Below are positions 25,915 through 37,773 of a DNA stretch of 64,000 nt, piece by piece (the first letter of the stretch is position 1; every line of letters starts with the position of its first letter). Both the position numbers and the translations under genes were made by a program. The notes beneath the pieces are model-generated. The model worked only from the letters and a program-made list of their open reading frames with translations. It had not been told where the DNA came from and searched no databases. Source of the DNA: Roseateles aquatilis (lineage in GTDB: Bacteria; Pseudomonadota; Gammaproteobacteria; Burkholderiales; Burkholderiaceae_C); assembly GCF_002205645.1 (NCBI RefSeq), contig NZ_NIOF01000001.1:496001-560000 (forward strand). The letters are read 5' to 3'.

Positions 25915-25936
25915 GATAGCGCCCGAAGGCGCCATC
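25915..25936 (-). terminator. Terminator after lon
   Basis: On the minus strand a 9-bp stem GATGGCGCC/GGCGCTATC (one G-U type mismatch) has a TTCG loop and is followed by GTTGTTTC. It is 29 bases past the lon stop. Confidence 0.7.
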
Positions 25937-25965
25937 GTGATTCATCGCGACGGTGTCGCAGCCGC

Positions 25966-28404
<2,439 letters not shown>

Positions 28405-28493
28405 GAAAACCTCTCTTTCTCAGACCCATCTAGGGCCCGAGGGACCAATTACAAGGTGCCGTTCAATAGCCTGGGACAAAGGCCGCAACGCGG

Positions 28494-29762
28494 TCAGGCG
28501 CTGGCCTTGGCCTCGCGGTAAACCAGCAGCGGCTTGGAGTCCTCGTCGATGTTGTGCTCGTCCAGGACCACCTTGGCCACGCTCTCCAGCGACGGCAGCT
28601 CGAACATCGTGTCGATCAACGCATGCTCGACGATCGATCGCAAGCCACGCGCCCCAGTCTTGCGGGCCAGCGCCTTGCGAGCGACGGCGTTGAGCGCCGA
28701 CGGGCGTACTTCCAGTTCGACCCCGTCCATCGAGAACAACTGCTGGTACTGCTTGACCAGCGCGTTGCGAGGTTCGGTCAGGATCTGCACCAGCGCGTCC
28801 TCGGTCAATTCGCCCAGCGTGGCGATCACCGGCAAACGGCCGACCAGTTCCGGGATCAGACCGAACTTGATCAGGTCGCCCGGCTCCACTTCGCGGAACA
28901 GCTCGCCGACGCGCTTCTCGCTCTTGCTCTTCACCGACGCGCCGAAACCGATGCCGGATTTCTCGGAGCGGTTCTGGATGACCTTCTCCAGGCCGTCGAA
29001 CGCACCGCCGCAGATGAACAGAATGTTGGTCGTGTCGATCTGCAGGAAATCCTGATTCGGATGTTTGCGGCCGCCCTGCGGCGGCACCGACGCCATCGTG
29101 CCTTCGACCAGCTTCAGCAGCGCCTGTTGCACGCCCTCGCCCGACACGTCGCGCGTGATCGACGGGTTGTCAGCCTTGCGGCTGATCTTGTCGATTTCGT
29201 CGATGTAGACGATGCCGCGCTGGGCGCGCTCGACGTCGTAATTGCAGTTCTGGAGCAGCTTCTGGATGATGTTCTCGACGTCCTCACCCACGTAGCCGGC
29301 TTCGGTCAGCGTGGTGGCGTCGGCGATCACGAACGGGACGTTCAGCACGCGGGCCAGTGTTTGCGCCAGCAGCGTCTTGCCCGAGCCGGTCGGACCGATC
29401 AGCAGGATGTTGCTCTTGGACAGCTCGACGCCGTCCTTCGTGTCGGCCGCGTGGCGCAGCCGCTTGTAATGGTTGTAGACGGCGACGGCCAGCGTGCGCT
29501 TGGCCACGTCCTGGCCGATCACGTACTGGTCGAGCGTAGTCTTGATCTCGCTGGGCACCGGCAGGTCCGACTTGCTCGCGCGACCGCTGGTCGCGGCCTC
29601 GGCCGGAACCTCGTCGCGGATGATGTCGTTGCACAGCTCGATGCACTCGTCGCAGATGAACACCGACGGACCCGCGATCAGCTTCTTGACCTCGTGCTGG
29701 CTCTTGCCGCAGAAGGAGCAATACAAGACTTTTTCGCTGGAGTTGCCTTTTTTCTCGGCCAT
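28494..29762 (-). CDS. clpX: ATP-dependent Clp protease ATP-binding subunit ClpX
   Basis: A 422-residue AAA+ unfoldase that feeds proteins to ClpP. The N-terminal zinc-binding domain has C15, C18, C37 and C40. Walker A GPTGSGKT is at ~123-130, Walker B is [10 protein letters not shown], and the ClpP-binding IGF-type loop appears as SGIGFGASV. Length is normal. A terminator-like hairpin separates it from clpP upstream, so it may have its own promoter in the 195-base gap. Confidence 0.97.
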   Translation of the reverse strand: MAEKKGNSSEKVLYCSFCGKSQHEVKKLIAGPSVFICDECIELCNDIIRDEVPAEAATSGRASKSDLPVPSEIKTTLDQYVIGQDVAKRTLAVAVYNHYKRLRHAADTKDGVELSKSNILLIGPTGSGKTLLAQTLARVLNVPFVIADATTLTEAGYVGEDVENIIQKLLQNCNYDVERAQRGIVYIDEIDKISRKADNPSITRDVSGEGVQQALLKLVEGTMASVPPQGGRKHPNQDFLQIDTTNILFICGGAFDGLEKVIQNRSEKSGIGFGASVKSKSEKRVGELFREVEPGDLIKFGLIPELVGRLPVIATLGELTEDALVQILTEPRNALVKQYQQLFSMDGVELEVRPSALNAVARKALARKTGARGLRSIVEHALIDTMFELPSLESVAKVVLDEHNIDEDSKPLLVYREAKASA

Positions 29763-29929
29763 GGAAGTGCTGCTGGGGCTGCTAGATGACAGGCAAGTGC
29801 CTGCATTGATGATAGTTCAATTGCCGCTACCACCCTTGGGGGGATAAAAGCCCCTAAGAGAGGTCAGTTGGTGTGCTGAACCGGCAATTCCGCCTCCCCC
29901 GGCGAGCGATTTCCCGTGTCAAAAGGAAA

Positions 29930-29949
29930 CCGCCCGGCGGAGCGGGCGG
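29930..29949 (-). terminator. Terminator between clpP and clpX
   Basis: On the minus strand a 7-bp stem CCGCCCG/CGGGCGG is followed by TTTCCTTTT, nine bases after the clpP stop. The remaining ~165 bases before clpX hold no gene. They probably contain a clpX promoter, but I see no convincing hexamer pair. Confidence 0.65.
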
Positions 29950-29957
29950 GGGCGTCG

Positions 29958-30566
29958 TCAAGGGCGCTTGGCGATGACCTGATCGACCAGGCCGTAGGTC
30001 GATGCTTCGTCGGCCGACATGAAGTAGTCGCGCTCGGTGTCGGCCTGGATCTTCTCCAGGCTCTGGCCGGTGCGCTCGGCCAGGATGCGGTTCAGTTGCT
30101 CGCGGGTCTTGAGGATCTCGCGGGCGTGGATCTCGATGTCCGTGGCCTGACCCTGCGCGCCGCCCAGCGGCTGATGGATCATGATCTTGGCGTTGGGCAG
30201 CGCGAAGCGCTTGCCCTTCTCTCCGGCGGCCAGCAGGAACGCACCCATCGACGCGGCCATGCCCATGCACAGCGTCGACACCTGCGGCTTGATGAACTGC
30301 ATCGTGTCGTAGATCGACATGCCGGCGGACACGCTGCCACCCGGCGAATTGATGTACAGCGAGATCTCCTTGTCGGGGTTCTCGCTCTCCAGGAACAGCA
30401 GCTGCGCGACCACCAGGTTCGCCACGGCATCGTTCACGGGGCCGACCAGGAACACGATGCGCTCGCGCAGCAGGCGGCTGTAGATGTCATAGGCGCGCTC
30501 GCCGCGGCCCGACTGTTCGATGACGATGGGCACCATGCCCAGATTGCTAGTTTCCAGCGCGCTCAT
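29958..30566 (-). CDS. clpP: ATP-dependent Clp protease proteolytic subunit ClpP
   Basis: A 202-residue serine protease forming the 14-mer degradation chamber. The catalytic triad is visible: S106 in [10 protein letters not shown]131 in IMIHQPLGG and D180 in [11 protein letters not shown]. The start of the mature protein, [20 protein letters not shown], is typical. Length is normal. It lies downstream of tig, separated by the tig terminator. Confidence 0.97.
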   Translation of the reverse strand: MSALETSNLGMVPIVIEQSGRGERAYDIYSRLLRERIVFLVGPVNDAVANLVVAQLLFLESENPDKEISLYINSPGGSVSAGMSIYDTMQFIKPQVSTLCMGMAASMGAFLLAAGEKGKRFALPNAKIMIHQPLGGAQGQATDIEIHAREILKTREQLNRILAERTGQSLEKIQADTERDYFMSADEASTYGLVDQVIAKRP

Positions 30567-30660
30567 GAAGTCCTCTGTGTGTGGTTCGCGTCACGGCTCA
30601 TTATGTCGTGCGCCCCAATGCCCTTGCCGACGACGCGTCGGGTGGTTCCGGGGAAAGAAA

Positions 30661-30689
30661 AAGGCGCCGGCCTCGCGGCCCGGCGCCTT
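30661..30689 (-). terminator. Terminator after tig
   Basis: A 10-bp stem AAGGCGCCGG/CCGGCGCCTT is followed on the minus strand by TTTTTCTTTCC. It separates tig from clpP, so clpP needs a promoter in the ~95 bases between this hairpin and its start. Confidence 0.85.
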
Positions 30690-30772
30690 ACATGGCGATC
30701 GCGGCTCAGTGAATCAAGAGCGAGCCGGAATGCGACCGCACGTTGTCATTGTCGCGACGCGAGGGCTGGCGC

Positions 30773-32083
30773 TCAGGCGCCGGCCATCAGCTCGTCGAAC
30801 GGCAGTTGCTTGTCGGCGATCTTGGCCTTGGCCAGGATGAAGTCAGTGACGTTGTTCTCGATCACGACAGCTTCCACCTCGGCCATGCGCTCGCGGTCCG
30901 AGAGGTACCAGCGCACGACTTCCGCCGGCTTCTCGTAGCTCTGCGAGATTTCCTCGATGTGGGCCTGCAGCTGCTCGGGCTTGGCTTGCAGGTTGTTCGA
31001 GCGCACCAGCTCGGCCACCACGAGGCCCAGGCGCACGCGCTTCTCGGCCTGCTCGCTGAACAGCTCGGCGGGGATCGGGGCCTTGTCGGCGTCCTTGATG
31101 CCGCGCTTCTTCAGGTCCTCGCGGGCGTTAGCGACCATGCGCTCGGCTTCGCCTTCGACCAGGGCCTTGGGCACGTCCAGCTCGGCCTTCGAGACCAGGG
31201 CATCCATCGCGGCGCCCTTGTTCTTGGCGAGCACGCGGAACTTCACTTCGCGCTCGAGGTTCTTCTTGATGTCGGCGCGCAGCGCTTCCACGGTGCCGTC
31301 CTTGATGCCCAGGGCCTTGGCGAACGACTCGTTCACTTCGGGCAGGTGCTGGGCCTCGATCTTCTTGACGGTGACCAGGAAGTCGGCTTCCTTGCCCGCG
31401 ACATCCTTGCCGTGGTAGTCCTCGGGGAAGGCCAGCGGGAAGGTCTTGGACTCGCCCGCCTTCATGCCGCGCACGGCCTTCTCGAAGGCTTCGAGCATCT
31501 GGCCTTCGCCCAGCAGGAACTGGAAGCCGTCGGCCTTGCCGCCAGCGAAGGGTTCGCCGTCGATCTTGCCTTCGAAGTCGATGGTGACGCGGTCGCCATC
31601 GGCGGCGACGTCGGCTGCACCGCGCTGCGCGAACGAGCGGCGCTGCTTGCGCAGGATCTCGACGGTCTTGTCGATGGCTTCCTCGGTCACGTCGGCGGTG
31701 ACGCGCTCGACTTCAGCCTCGGCCAGGTCGCCCAGCTTGACTTCGGGGTAGATCTCGAAGGTCGCGTCGAAGGCCAGCTGGCCTTCGGCGGCGCCGTCCT
31801 TCTGCTCGATGCGGGGCATGCCGGCGACGCGCAGCTTGGCCTCGTTGGCGGCGGCGCTGAAGGCCTCGCCGAGCTTGTCGTTGACGACCTCGTACTGCAC
31901 CGAGGCGCCGTAACGCTGGGCCACGAAGGACATCGGCACCTTGCCCGGACGGAAGCCGTCGGCCTTGACGGTGCGAGCCAGCTTCTTCAGGCGGGACTCG
32001 ACCTCGGAGTTGATGTCAGTGGCCGCCAGCGTGAGCGTGATGCGGCGTTCGAGCTTTTCGAGAGTTTCGACGGTGACAGCCAT
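30773..32083 (-). CDS. tig: Trigger factor
   Basis: A 436-residue ribosome-associated chaperone and peptidyl-prolyl isomerase. The N-terminal ribosome-binding domain holds FRPGKVPMSFVAQRYG, the trigger-factor signature near residue 45; the FKBP-type PPIase domain follows (GDRVTIDFEGKIDGEPFAGG, LGEGQMLEAFEKAVRGMKAG), then the helical C-terminal chaperone arms. I start at the ATG at 32083; upstream reading in frame runs through the tRNA-Leu gene. It opens the tig-clpP-clpX-lon block and sits only 24 bases beyond tRNA-Leu(TAG), probably on the same primary transcript. Confidence 0.96.
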   Translation of the reverse strand: MAVTVETLEKLERRITLTLAATDINSEVESRLKKLARTVKADGFRPGKVPMSFVAQRYGASVQYEVVNDKLGEAFSAAANEAKLRVAGMPRIEQKDGAAEGQLAFDATFEIYPEVKLGDLAEAEVERVTADVTEEAIDKTVEILRKQRRSFAQRGAADVAADGDRVTIDFEGKIDGEPFAGGKADGFQFLLGEGQMLEAFEKAVRGMKAGESKTFPLAFPEDYHGKDVAGKEADFLVTVKKIEAQHLPEVNESFAKALGIKDGTVEALRADIKKNLEREVKFRVLAKNKGAAMDALVSKAELDVPKALVEGEAERMVANAREDLKKRGIKDADKAPIPAELFSEQAEKRVRLGLVVAELVRSNNLQAKPEQLQAHIEEISQSYEKPAEVVRWYLSDRERMAEVEAVVIENNVTDFILAKAKIADKQLPFDELMAGA

Positions 32084-32107
32084 AGTGGACTCGGAAACAG
32101 TTGGAAG

Positions 32108-32194
32108 TGGTGCGCGGGGCCGGACTCGAACCGGCACGCCCGTGAAGGCGTCAGGACCTAAACCTGGTGCGTCTACCAATTTCGCCACCCGCGC
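32108..32194 (-). tRNA. tRNA-Leu (anticodon TAG)
   Basis: An 87-base class II tRNA with acceptor GCGCGGG/CCCGCGC, long variable arm, anticodon TAG in the loop GTTTAGG, T-arm CGGTTCGAGTCCG, and encoded CCA. It reads CUA/CUG-type leucine codons. It lies directly upstream of tig. Confidence 0.95.
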
Positions 32195-32391
32195 TGGGTG
32201 AACTGAGGACGCCGCGATCGCTTTCAGCAACCGGCGCGGCGGCCCCTTGGTAATTCGAAGTTCGCGTGACCGGGCCGTGAACGGCCCCGGTTCCGCGATC
32301 CGGAAAACCGGCGATTGTAGCCAAGGAAAGGGGCGTTTTCGCGCCGCCCCCTCCGGGATAACCCACGCCGGGCCGGTGGCGGCCGGTCAGA

Positions 32392-35300
32392 TCAATGCGT
32401 CGACGGCGCGATCCCCGCGTCCTTGTCCCGCTCGACGCGGAACCAGGCGGCGTACATGGCCGGCAGCGCCAGCAGCGTCAGCACGGTGGCGACGATCAGG
32501 CCGCCCATGATGGCCACGGCCATCGGCCCCCAGAACACGCTGCGCGACAGCGGCACCATCGCCAGCACCGCCGCCGCCGCGGTCAGCGCGATCGGCCGCA
32601 GCCGCCGCACGGCGGACTCGACGATCGCTTGCGCCGCCGGCACGCCGCGGCTGCGGTCCTGCTCGATCTGGTCGATCAGGATCACGGAGTTCCGCTGGAT
32701 CATGCCCATCAGCGCGATCACGCCGAGCAGCGCGACGAAGCCGAACGGCCGGTTCAGGATCAGCAGCGCCGCGGACACGCCCGCGATGCCCAGGAAGCCG
32801 GTCAGGAAGGCCAGCATCGCCCGCGAGAAGCTGTGCAGTTGCAGCATCAGCAGCGTGAAGGTGATGAACAGCATGATGGGCACGCCCGCGGCGATCGAGC
32901 CGGTGCCCTTGCTGCTCTCCTCCACCGCGCCGGCGATGCTGATGCCGTAGCCGGGCGGCATCTCCTTGGCCATCGCGTCGAGTTGCGGCCACAGCTGGTT
33001 GGTCACCGTCGCGCCCTGCAGGCCCTCGATCACGTCGCCCTGGACGGTGATCGCGAACTGCCGGCTCTCGCGGTGCATCACGCCCGGCTCCCAGGTGAAC
33101 TGGGGCTTGGCGATCTGCGTCAGCGGCACCGAGCGGCCCGAGGCCGTCGGCACGTAGGCATTGGCCAGTTCCGACAGCGTGTCGCGCTCCTGCACCGGCT
33201 GGCGCAGGACGATGTCGATCAGCCGATCCGCCTCGCGGTACTGCGCCACCGTCGTGCCGGACACGAGGATCCGCGCAGCCTGCGCGATGCTCTGGCTGGT
33301 CACGCCCAGGGCGCGCGCCTTGTCCTGGTCGACCTGCAGGCGCAGGACCTTGATGGCCTCGTTCCAGTTGTCGTTGACGCCCACCATGTTGGTGTTGGCG
33401 CGCATCATGTCCTTGGCGCGGTCGGCGTACTGGCGCAGCGTCGCCGGGTCGTCGCCGAAGATGCGGAACTGCACCGGATACGGCACCGGCGGCCCGTTGG
33501 GCAGCAGCTTCACGCGGCCGCGTACGTCGGAGAACTCCTCCGCCAGGATCTTCGGCAGCTTGTGGCGCAGCGCCTCCCGCTCGGCCGGCGTCTTGGGCAG
33601 GATGATGGCCTGGCTGACGTTGGTGTTGGGCAGGATCTGGTCCAGCGGCAGATAGAAGCGCGGCACGCCCGAGCCCACCCACGTCGCGACGCTGCCCACC
33701 AGCGGCTCCTTGGCCATGCGCGCCTCGAAGCGCTTGGCGACCTCGTTGCTCTGCGCGATCGTCGAGCCTTCCGGCAGCCACAGGTCGACCAGGATCTCGG
33801 GTCGGCTTGAATCGGGGAAGAACTGCTGCTGCACCTTGCCCATGCCCACCAGCCCCAGCACGAACACCAGGATGGTCAGGCCGATGGTCTTCCAGCGGTG
33901 GTACACGCACCAGGCCACCGCGCGGCGGAAGCGGCTGTAGAACGGCGTGTCGAAGACCTCGTGCGCCTCGCCCTCGTGGCCGGCGCGGGTCTTGAGCAGC
34001 AGCGCGCCCAGGTAGGGCACGAAGTACACGGACACGATCCAGGAGATCACCAGCGCCGCCGCGGTCACGGCGAAGATCGCGAACGTGTACTCGCCGACGG
34101 TGGACTTGGCCAGCCCGATCGGCAGGAAGCCGACGGCGGTGATCAAGGTGCCGGTCAGCATCGGCTTGGCGGTGGCGTCGTAGGCATACGTCGCCGCATG
34201 CATCTTGTCGTAGCCCTCCTCCAGCTTGCGCACCATCATCTCGACCGCGATGATCGCGTCGTCCACCAGCAGGCCCAGCGCGATGATCAGCGACCCCAGC
34301 GAGATCTTGTGCAGCCCCACCCCCGCGTACAGCATCACCACGAAGGTGATCGCCAGCACCAGCGGGATGGTGATGCCCACCACCAGCCCCGGCCACACGT
34401 CGATGCGCAGCGGCTTGGTGTGCAGCCCCAGGCTGATGAAGCTCACCGCCAGCACGACGACCACGGCCTCGATCAACACGTGCACGAACTCGCCCACCGA
34501 GCTCTTCACGGCCGACGGCTGATCCTGGATCTGCTGCAGCGTGACGCCGGCCGGCAGCGTCTGCTGCAGGCGCTTGACCGAGGTCTGCAGCGCCTTGCCC
34601 AGCGCGATGATGTCGCCGCCCTTGCCCATCGACACGCCCAGCGCCACGACCTGCTTGCCCTGAAAGCGGACCATGGTGGTGGCCGGATCGACGAAGCCGC
34701 GCCGCACCTTGGCGATGTCGCCCAGGCGCAGGCTGCTGGCCGTGCCGGTGGCGGCGTTGGTCGCGCGGATCGGGAAATCGCTCAGCGACTGGACCGAGTT
34801 CAACTGGCCCTCGACGCGGATCTGCAGGTTGGCGCTGCCGGCGTCCATCACACCGGCGCTCTCGACCGCGTTCTGCGCGTTGAGCTGCGAGATGACCTGG
34901 TTGAAGTCCAGGCCCAGCTCGGCGAGCCGCTTCTGCGAGATCTCGACGAACAGCTTCTCGGCCTGCACGCCGAACAGGTCGACCTTGGCGACGTCGGGCA
35001 GCCTCAGCAGCTCCGAGCGCACGGCCTCGGCCTGCTGGCGCAGGTCCTCCATCGAGAAGCCGCCGTCCGACGAGAGCGCGAAGATCGAGCCGTACACGTC
35101 CCCGAACTCGTCGTTGAAGAACGGCCCCAGCACGCCCTGCGGCAGCGTGGCCTTGAGGTCGCCGATCTTCTTGCGGACCGTGTACCAGAGCTGCGGCACC
35201 TCGCCCGGGGCGGTGCTGTCCTTGACCTGGAAGATGGTCAGCGACTCGCCCGGCTTGGTGTAGCTGCGGATCTTGTCGGCGTGCGGCACCTCCTGCAGGG

Positions 35301-35532
35301 TGCGCTCGATCTTGTCGGTGACCTGCTCCGCCATCTGCTGCGGCGTGGCGCCCGGCCAGTAGGCCTGAACGACCATGGCGCGGAAGGTGAACGGCGGGTC
35401 CTCGTCCTGGCCCAGCTGGAAGTAGGCGGCGAAGCCCAGCACCATCAGCACCACCATCAGGTAGCGCGTCAGCGGGGCGTGCTCCAGCGCCCAGCGCGAG
35501 AGGTTGAAACCGGCGCGGCTCGGGTTGCTCAT
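32392..35532 (-). CDS. RND efflux transporter permease
   Basis: A 1046-residue inner-membrane RND pump driven by protons that exports drugs or solvents through a tripartite complex. There are 12 expected membrane segments, with two large periplasmic loops. The signature GSLIIALGLLVDDAIIAVEM lies in TM4 and carries the proton-relay Asp pair. The N terminus LTRYLMVVLMVLGFAAYFQL and the DEDPPF motif fit the HAE1-like group rather than metal pumps. It is 16 bases downstream of its adaptor gene. No outer-membrane channel gene is present, so it must borrow one. Its substrate is unknown. Confidence 0.9.
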   Translation of the reverse strand: MSNPSRAGFNLSRWALEHAPLTRYLMVVLMVLGFAAYFQLGQDEDPPFTFRAMVVQAYWPGATPQQMAEQVTDKIERTLQEVPHADKIRSYTKPGESLTIFQVKDSTAPGEVPQLWYTVRKKIGDLKATLPQGVLGPFFNDEFGDVYGSIFALSSDGGFSMEDLRQQAEAVRSELLRLPDVAKVDLFGVQAEKLFVEISQKRLAELGLDFNQVISQLNAQNAVESAGVMDAGSANLQIRVEGQLNSVQSLSDFPIRATNAATGTASSLRLGDIAKVRRGFVDPATTMVRFQGKQVVALGVSMGKGGDIIALGKALQTSVKRLQQTLPAGVTLQQIQDQPSAVKSSVGEFVHVLIEAVVVVLAVSFISLGLHTKPLRIDVWPGLVVGITIPLVLAITFVVMLYAGVGLHKISLGSLIIALGLLVDDAIIAVEMMVRKLEEGYDKMHAATYAYDATAKPMLTGTLITAVGFLPIGLAKSTVGEYTFAIFAVTAAALVISWIVSVYFVPYLGALLLKTRAGHEGEAHEVFDTPFYSRFRRAVAWCVYHRWKTIGLTILVFVLGLVGMGKVQQQFFPDSSRPEILVDLWLPEGSTIAQSNEVAKRFEARMAKEPLVGSVATWVGSGVPRFYLPLDQILPNTNVSQAIILPKTPAEREALRHKLPKILAEEFSDVRGRVKLLPNGPPVPYPVQFRIFGDDPATLRQYADRAKDMMRANTNMVGVNDNWNEAIKVLRLQVDQDKARALGVTSQSIAQAARILVSGTTVAQYREADRLIDIVLRQPVQERDTLSELANAYVPTASGRSVPLTQIAKPQFTWEPGVMHRESRQFAITVQGDVIEGLQGATVTNQLWPQLDAMAKEMPPGYGISIAGAVEESSKGTGSIAAGVPIMLFITFTLLMLQLHSFSRAMLAFLTGFLGIAGVSAALLILNRPFGFVALLGVIALMGMIQRNSVILIDQIEQDRSRGVPAAQAIVESAVRRLRPIALTAAAAVLAMVPLSRSVFWGPMAVAIMGGLIVATVLTLLALPAMYAAWFRVERDKDAGIAPSTH

Positions 35533-35548
35533 CGATGGCTCCCGGCGC

Positions 35549-36772
35549 TCAGCGTTGAGCCGGGGCCGACGAGGGCGCGGGCATCGGAGCGGCCACCGCC
35601 TGCCCTTCGGCCGTCGGGCCCGGCGGACGGAAGCGCTTGATCTTCTGGCCCGGCGTCAGCACGTGGCCGCCGGCGGCCACGATCTCCATGCCGGGCGTCA
35701 GGCCCTGCACGATCAACTCGTTGCCCTCGGCGCCGGCGACGGTCACCGGCTTGGGGTTCACCGTCATCGTCTTCGGATCGAGCAGCAGCACCGCGCTCTT
35801 GCCCTGCGATTCCATCACCGCGCTCAGCGGCAGCTTGATCGAGTTGTCCGACGGCGTGCCGGTCAGGATGACCGTCGCGGTCTGGCCCAGGTGGACGTTC
35901 TTGTCCTTGAGCTCCGCCTTGACCAGGAAGGTCCGCGTCACCGGGTCGGCGGCGGCGGCCAGCTCGCGCAGCTTGATCGGCTGCGGCTCGGCCTTGCCGT
36001 CGGTCCACAGCTTGACCTTCATGCCGTCCGGGCGCGCCGCGGCGGCGCGCACCATCGCGACCTGGTCTTCGGCGACGGAGAAGACGATGTCCCGGGGGCC
36101 GTCGTTGGCCACGCGCACCACCGGCGTGCCGGCGGCCACGACCATGCCGGGCTCCGCGTCGATGCCGGTCACCACGCCGGCCACGTCGGCGATCAGGGAC
36201 GAGTACTGCGCCTGGTTGCGCTGCACGTCGGACTGGGCGCGCGCCTGGTCGAACTGCGCCTGCGCGGCCTTGAACGCGGCGTCGCGGCGGTCAAGCTCGG
36301 CGGCGCTGATGAAGCCCTGGTTGCGCAGGTCGATGTAGCGCTTGTAGTCGGCGCCGAGCTGGTCGCGGTTGACACGGGCGGCCAGCACCCCGGCCTTGGC
36401 GGCCTCCTGGGCCAGCATCAGGTCCTGGCTGTCCAGCCGGGCCAGCACCTGCCCTGGCTTCACCACCGACCCCAGGTCCACGCGGCGCTCCAGGATCTTG
36501 CCGGCGACGCGGAAGGACAGGCGCGACTCGACGCGGGCCCGCACCTCGGCGGCGAACTCCCGTTGCAGGCCGGTCGATTGCGGCGCCAGCACCAGCGTGC
36601 GCACATAGCGTTCCGGCTCGGGCGGGGGCGCCTGCTTGCCGCAGGCCGCGAGCACCGCCAGCGACGCCGCCGCCGACACCATCATCAACACGCGGCTCCA
36701 CCGGCCGCCAGGCGACGACACGGACGAGGACACAAGAGACCGTTGGGGCATGAACCACCTCGACAAAGGCAC
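35549..36772 (-). CDS. RND efflux periplasmic adaptor (membrane fusion) lipoprotein
   Basis: A 407-residue adaptor linking the RND permease to an outer-membrane channel. The lipobox LAAC puts the lipidated Cys at residue 44, after an unusually long basic N-terminal region; an internal Met at 30 could be the true signal-peptide start. The barrel-sandwich half SRLSFRVAGKILERRVDLG, the central hairpin (~105-170) and the beta-barrel parts follow. It is the first gene of the pump operon. A perfect TetR-type palindrome lies 30 bases upstream of its start codon. Confidence 0.88.
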   Translation of the reverse strand: MPLSRWFMPQRSLVSSSVSSPGGRWSRVLMMVSAAASLAVLAACGKQAPPPEPERYVRTLVLAPQSTGLQREFAAEVRARVESRLSFRVAGKILERRVDLGSVVKPGQVLARLDSQDLMLAQEAAKAGVLAARVNRDQLGADYKRYIDLRNQGFISAAELDRRDAAFKAAQAQFDQARAQSDVQRNQAQYSSLIADVAGVVTGIDAEPGMVVAAGTPVVRVANDGPRDIVFSVAEDQVAMVRAAAARPDGMKVKLWTDGKAEPQPIKLRELAAAADPVTRTFLVKAELKDKNVHLGQTATVILTGTPSDNSIKLPLSAVMESQGKSAVLLLDPKTMTVNPKPVTVAGAEGNELIVQGLTPGMEIVAAGGHVLTPGQKIKRFRPPGPTAEGQAVAAPMPAPSSAPAQR

Positions 36773-36802
36773 GGTGTCCGACGCCGGACACCGAAGTAAC
36801 TG

Positions 36803-36816
36803 ACTGACCGGTCAGT
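36803..36816 (-). promoter_or_regulatory. TetR/AcrR-type operator palindrome upstream of the RND operon
   Basis: ACTGACCGGTCAGT is a perfect 14-base palindrome, inside TGACTGACCGGTCAGTAA. This core is typical of TetR-family repressors of RND pumps. It lies 30 bases from the adaptor start and ~82 bases from hpnC. No tetR gene is adjacent. Confidence 0.6.
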
Positions 36817-36897
36817 AATGTATTCAGCGAGTCCGGACGTGTCAAACCGACGGCGTACGGTTCACCGGGGGGTACTGCTCTGTTGACGGAAGCGGCG

Positions 36898-37773
36898 ATG
36901 GATCCTCAGCGGACAATGCCGGCCGTGAGCATAGAGCACTACGAAAACTTTCCTGTCGCTTCCTGGCTGAGCCCGCCGGCGTTGCGTCCCGCGATCGCGG
37001 CGATCTACCACTTCGCGCGGACCGCCGACGACCTGGCCGACGAGGGCGACGCCAGCGCCGACGAGCGCCTGCGCGACCTGACGGCATACCGCGCGGACCT
37101 GCGGGCGGTCGCCGCCGGCCGGCCGCCGTCGCCGCGCTGGGAGCAGCGCGTGTTCGCGCCACTGGGGCGGGTCCTGGCGTCGTTCCACCTGCCCGTGCCG
37201 CTGCTGGAGGACCTGCTCGACGCCTTCGAGCAGGACCTCGTCAAGACGGACTACGCGACCCGCTCCGAGCTGCTGGACTACTGCCGCCGCTCGGCCAATC
37301 CGATCGGGCGGCTGCTGCTGCACCTGTATGGCATCGACGACGCCCGGGCGCTACGCAGCTCCGACGCGATCTGCTCGGCGCTGCAGTTGGTCAACTTCTG
37401 GCAGGACTTCACCGTTGACGGTCCGCGAGGCCGTCTGTACGCGCCGCGGGAGGATCGTCAACGTCACGCGGTCGAGGGACAAGACCTGCTGGCGCTGCGG
37501 GACAGCCCGGGCGCCCGGGCGCTGATCGGCGAGCTTTGCGGCTGGGCCCGCGCCTTGATGACCGAGGGGGCGCCGCTGGTGCATCAGATCCCGGGCCGGG
37601 CCGGCTGGGAGCTGCGCTTGGTGGTACAAGGCGGCCTTCGTATTCTCGACAAACTGGAAGCGATGCATTTCGCCGCCTTGCTGCAACGGCCCCGGCTCGG
37701 CGCGCTCGACGCGCCGCCGCTGCTGTGGCGGGCGCTGACCATGAAGACACGCCGCCAGGAGACGGCGCGATGA
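36898..37773 (+). CDS. hpnC: Squalene synthase-like HpnC
   Basis: A protein of 291 residues in the trans-prenyltransferase fold. With HpnD and HpnE, HpnC converts farnesyl diphosphate to squalene: HpnD makes presqualene diphosphate, HpnC makes hydroxysqualene, HpnE reduces it. It has HYENFPVASWL, the first Asp motif FARTADDLADEG, and LLDAFEQDLVKTDYATRSEL; the second site LQLVNFWQDFTVD is conserved in type. Start choice is unsure: ATG 36898 has GGAAG five bases upstream, while ATG 36916 and GTG 36925 are nearer the usual family N terminus. It overlaps hpnD by four bases. Confidence 0.88.
   Translation: MDPQRTMPAVSIEHYENFPVASWLSPPALRPAIAAIYHFARTADDLADEGDASADERLRDLTAYRADLRAVAAGRPPSPRWEQRVFAPLGRVLASFHLPVPLLEDLLDAFEQDLVKTDYATRSELLDYCRRSANPIGRLLLHLYGIDDARALRSSDAICSALQLVNFWQDFTVDGPRGRLYAPREDRQRHAVEGQDLLALRDSPGARALIGELCGWARALMTEGAPLVHQIPGRAGWELRLVVQGGLRILDKLEAMHFAALLQRPRLGALDAPPLLWRALTMKTRRQETAR

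Noticed and set aside
32084-32230. An N-terminal extension of trigger factor
   Set aside because: The extra codons cover the tRNA-Leu(TAG) gene; the conserved protein starts at 32083.
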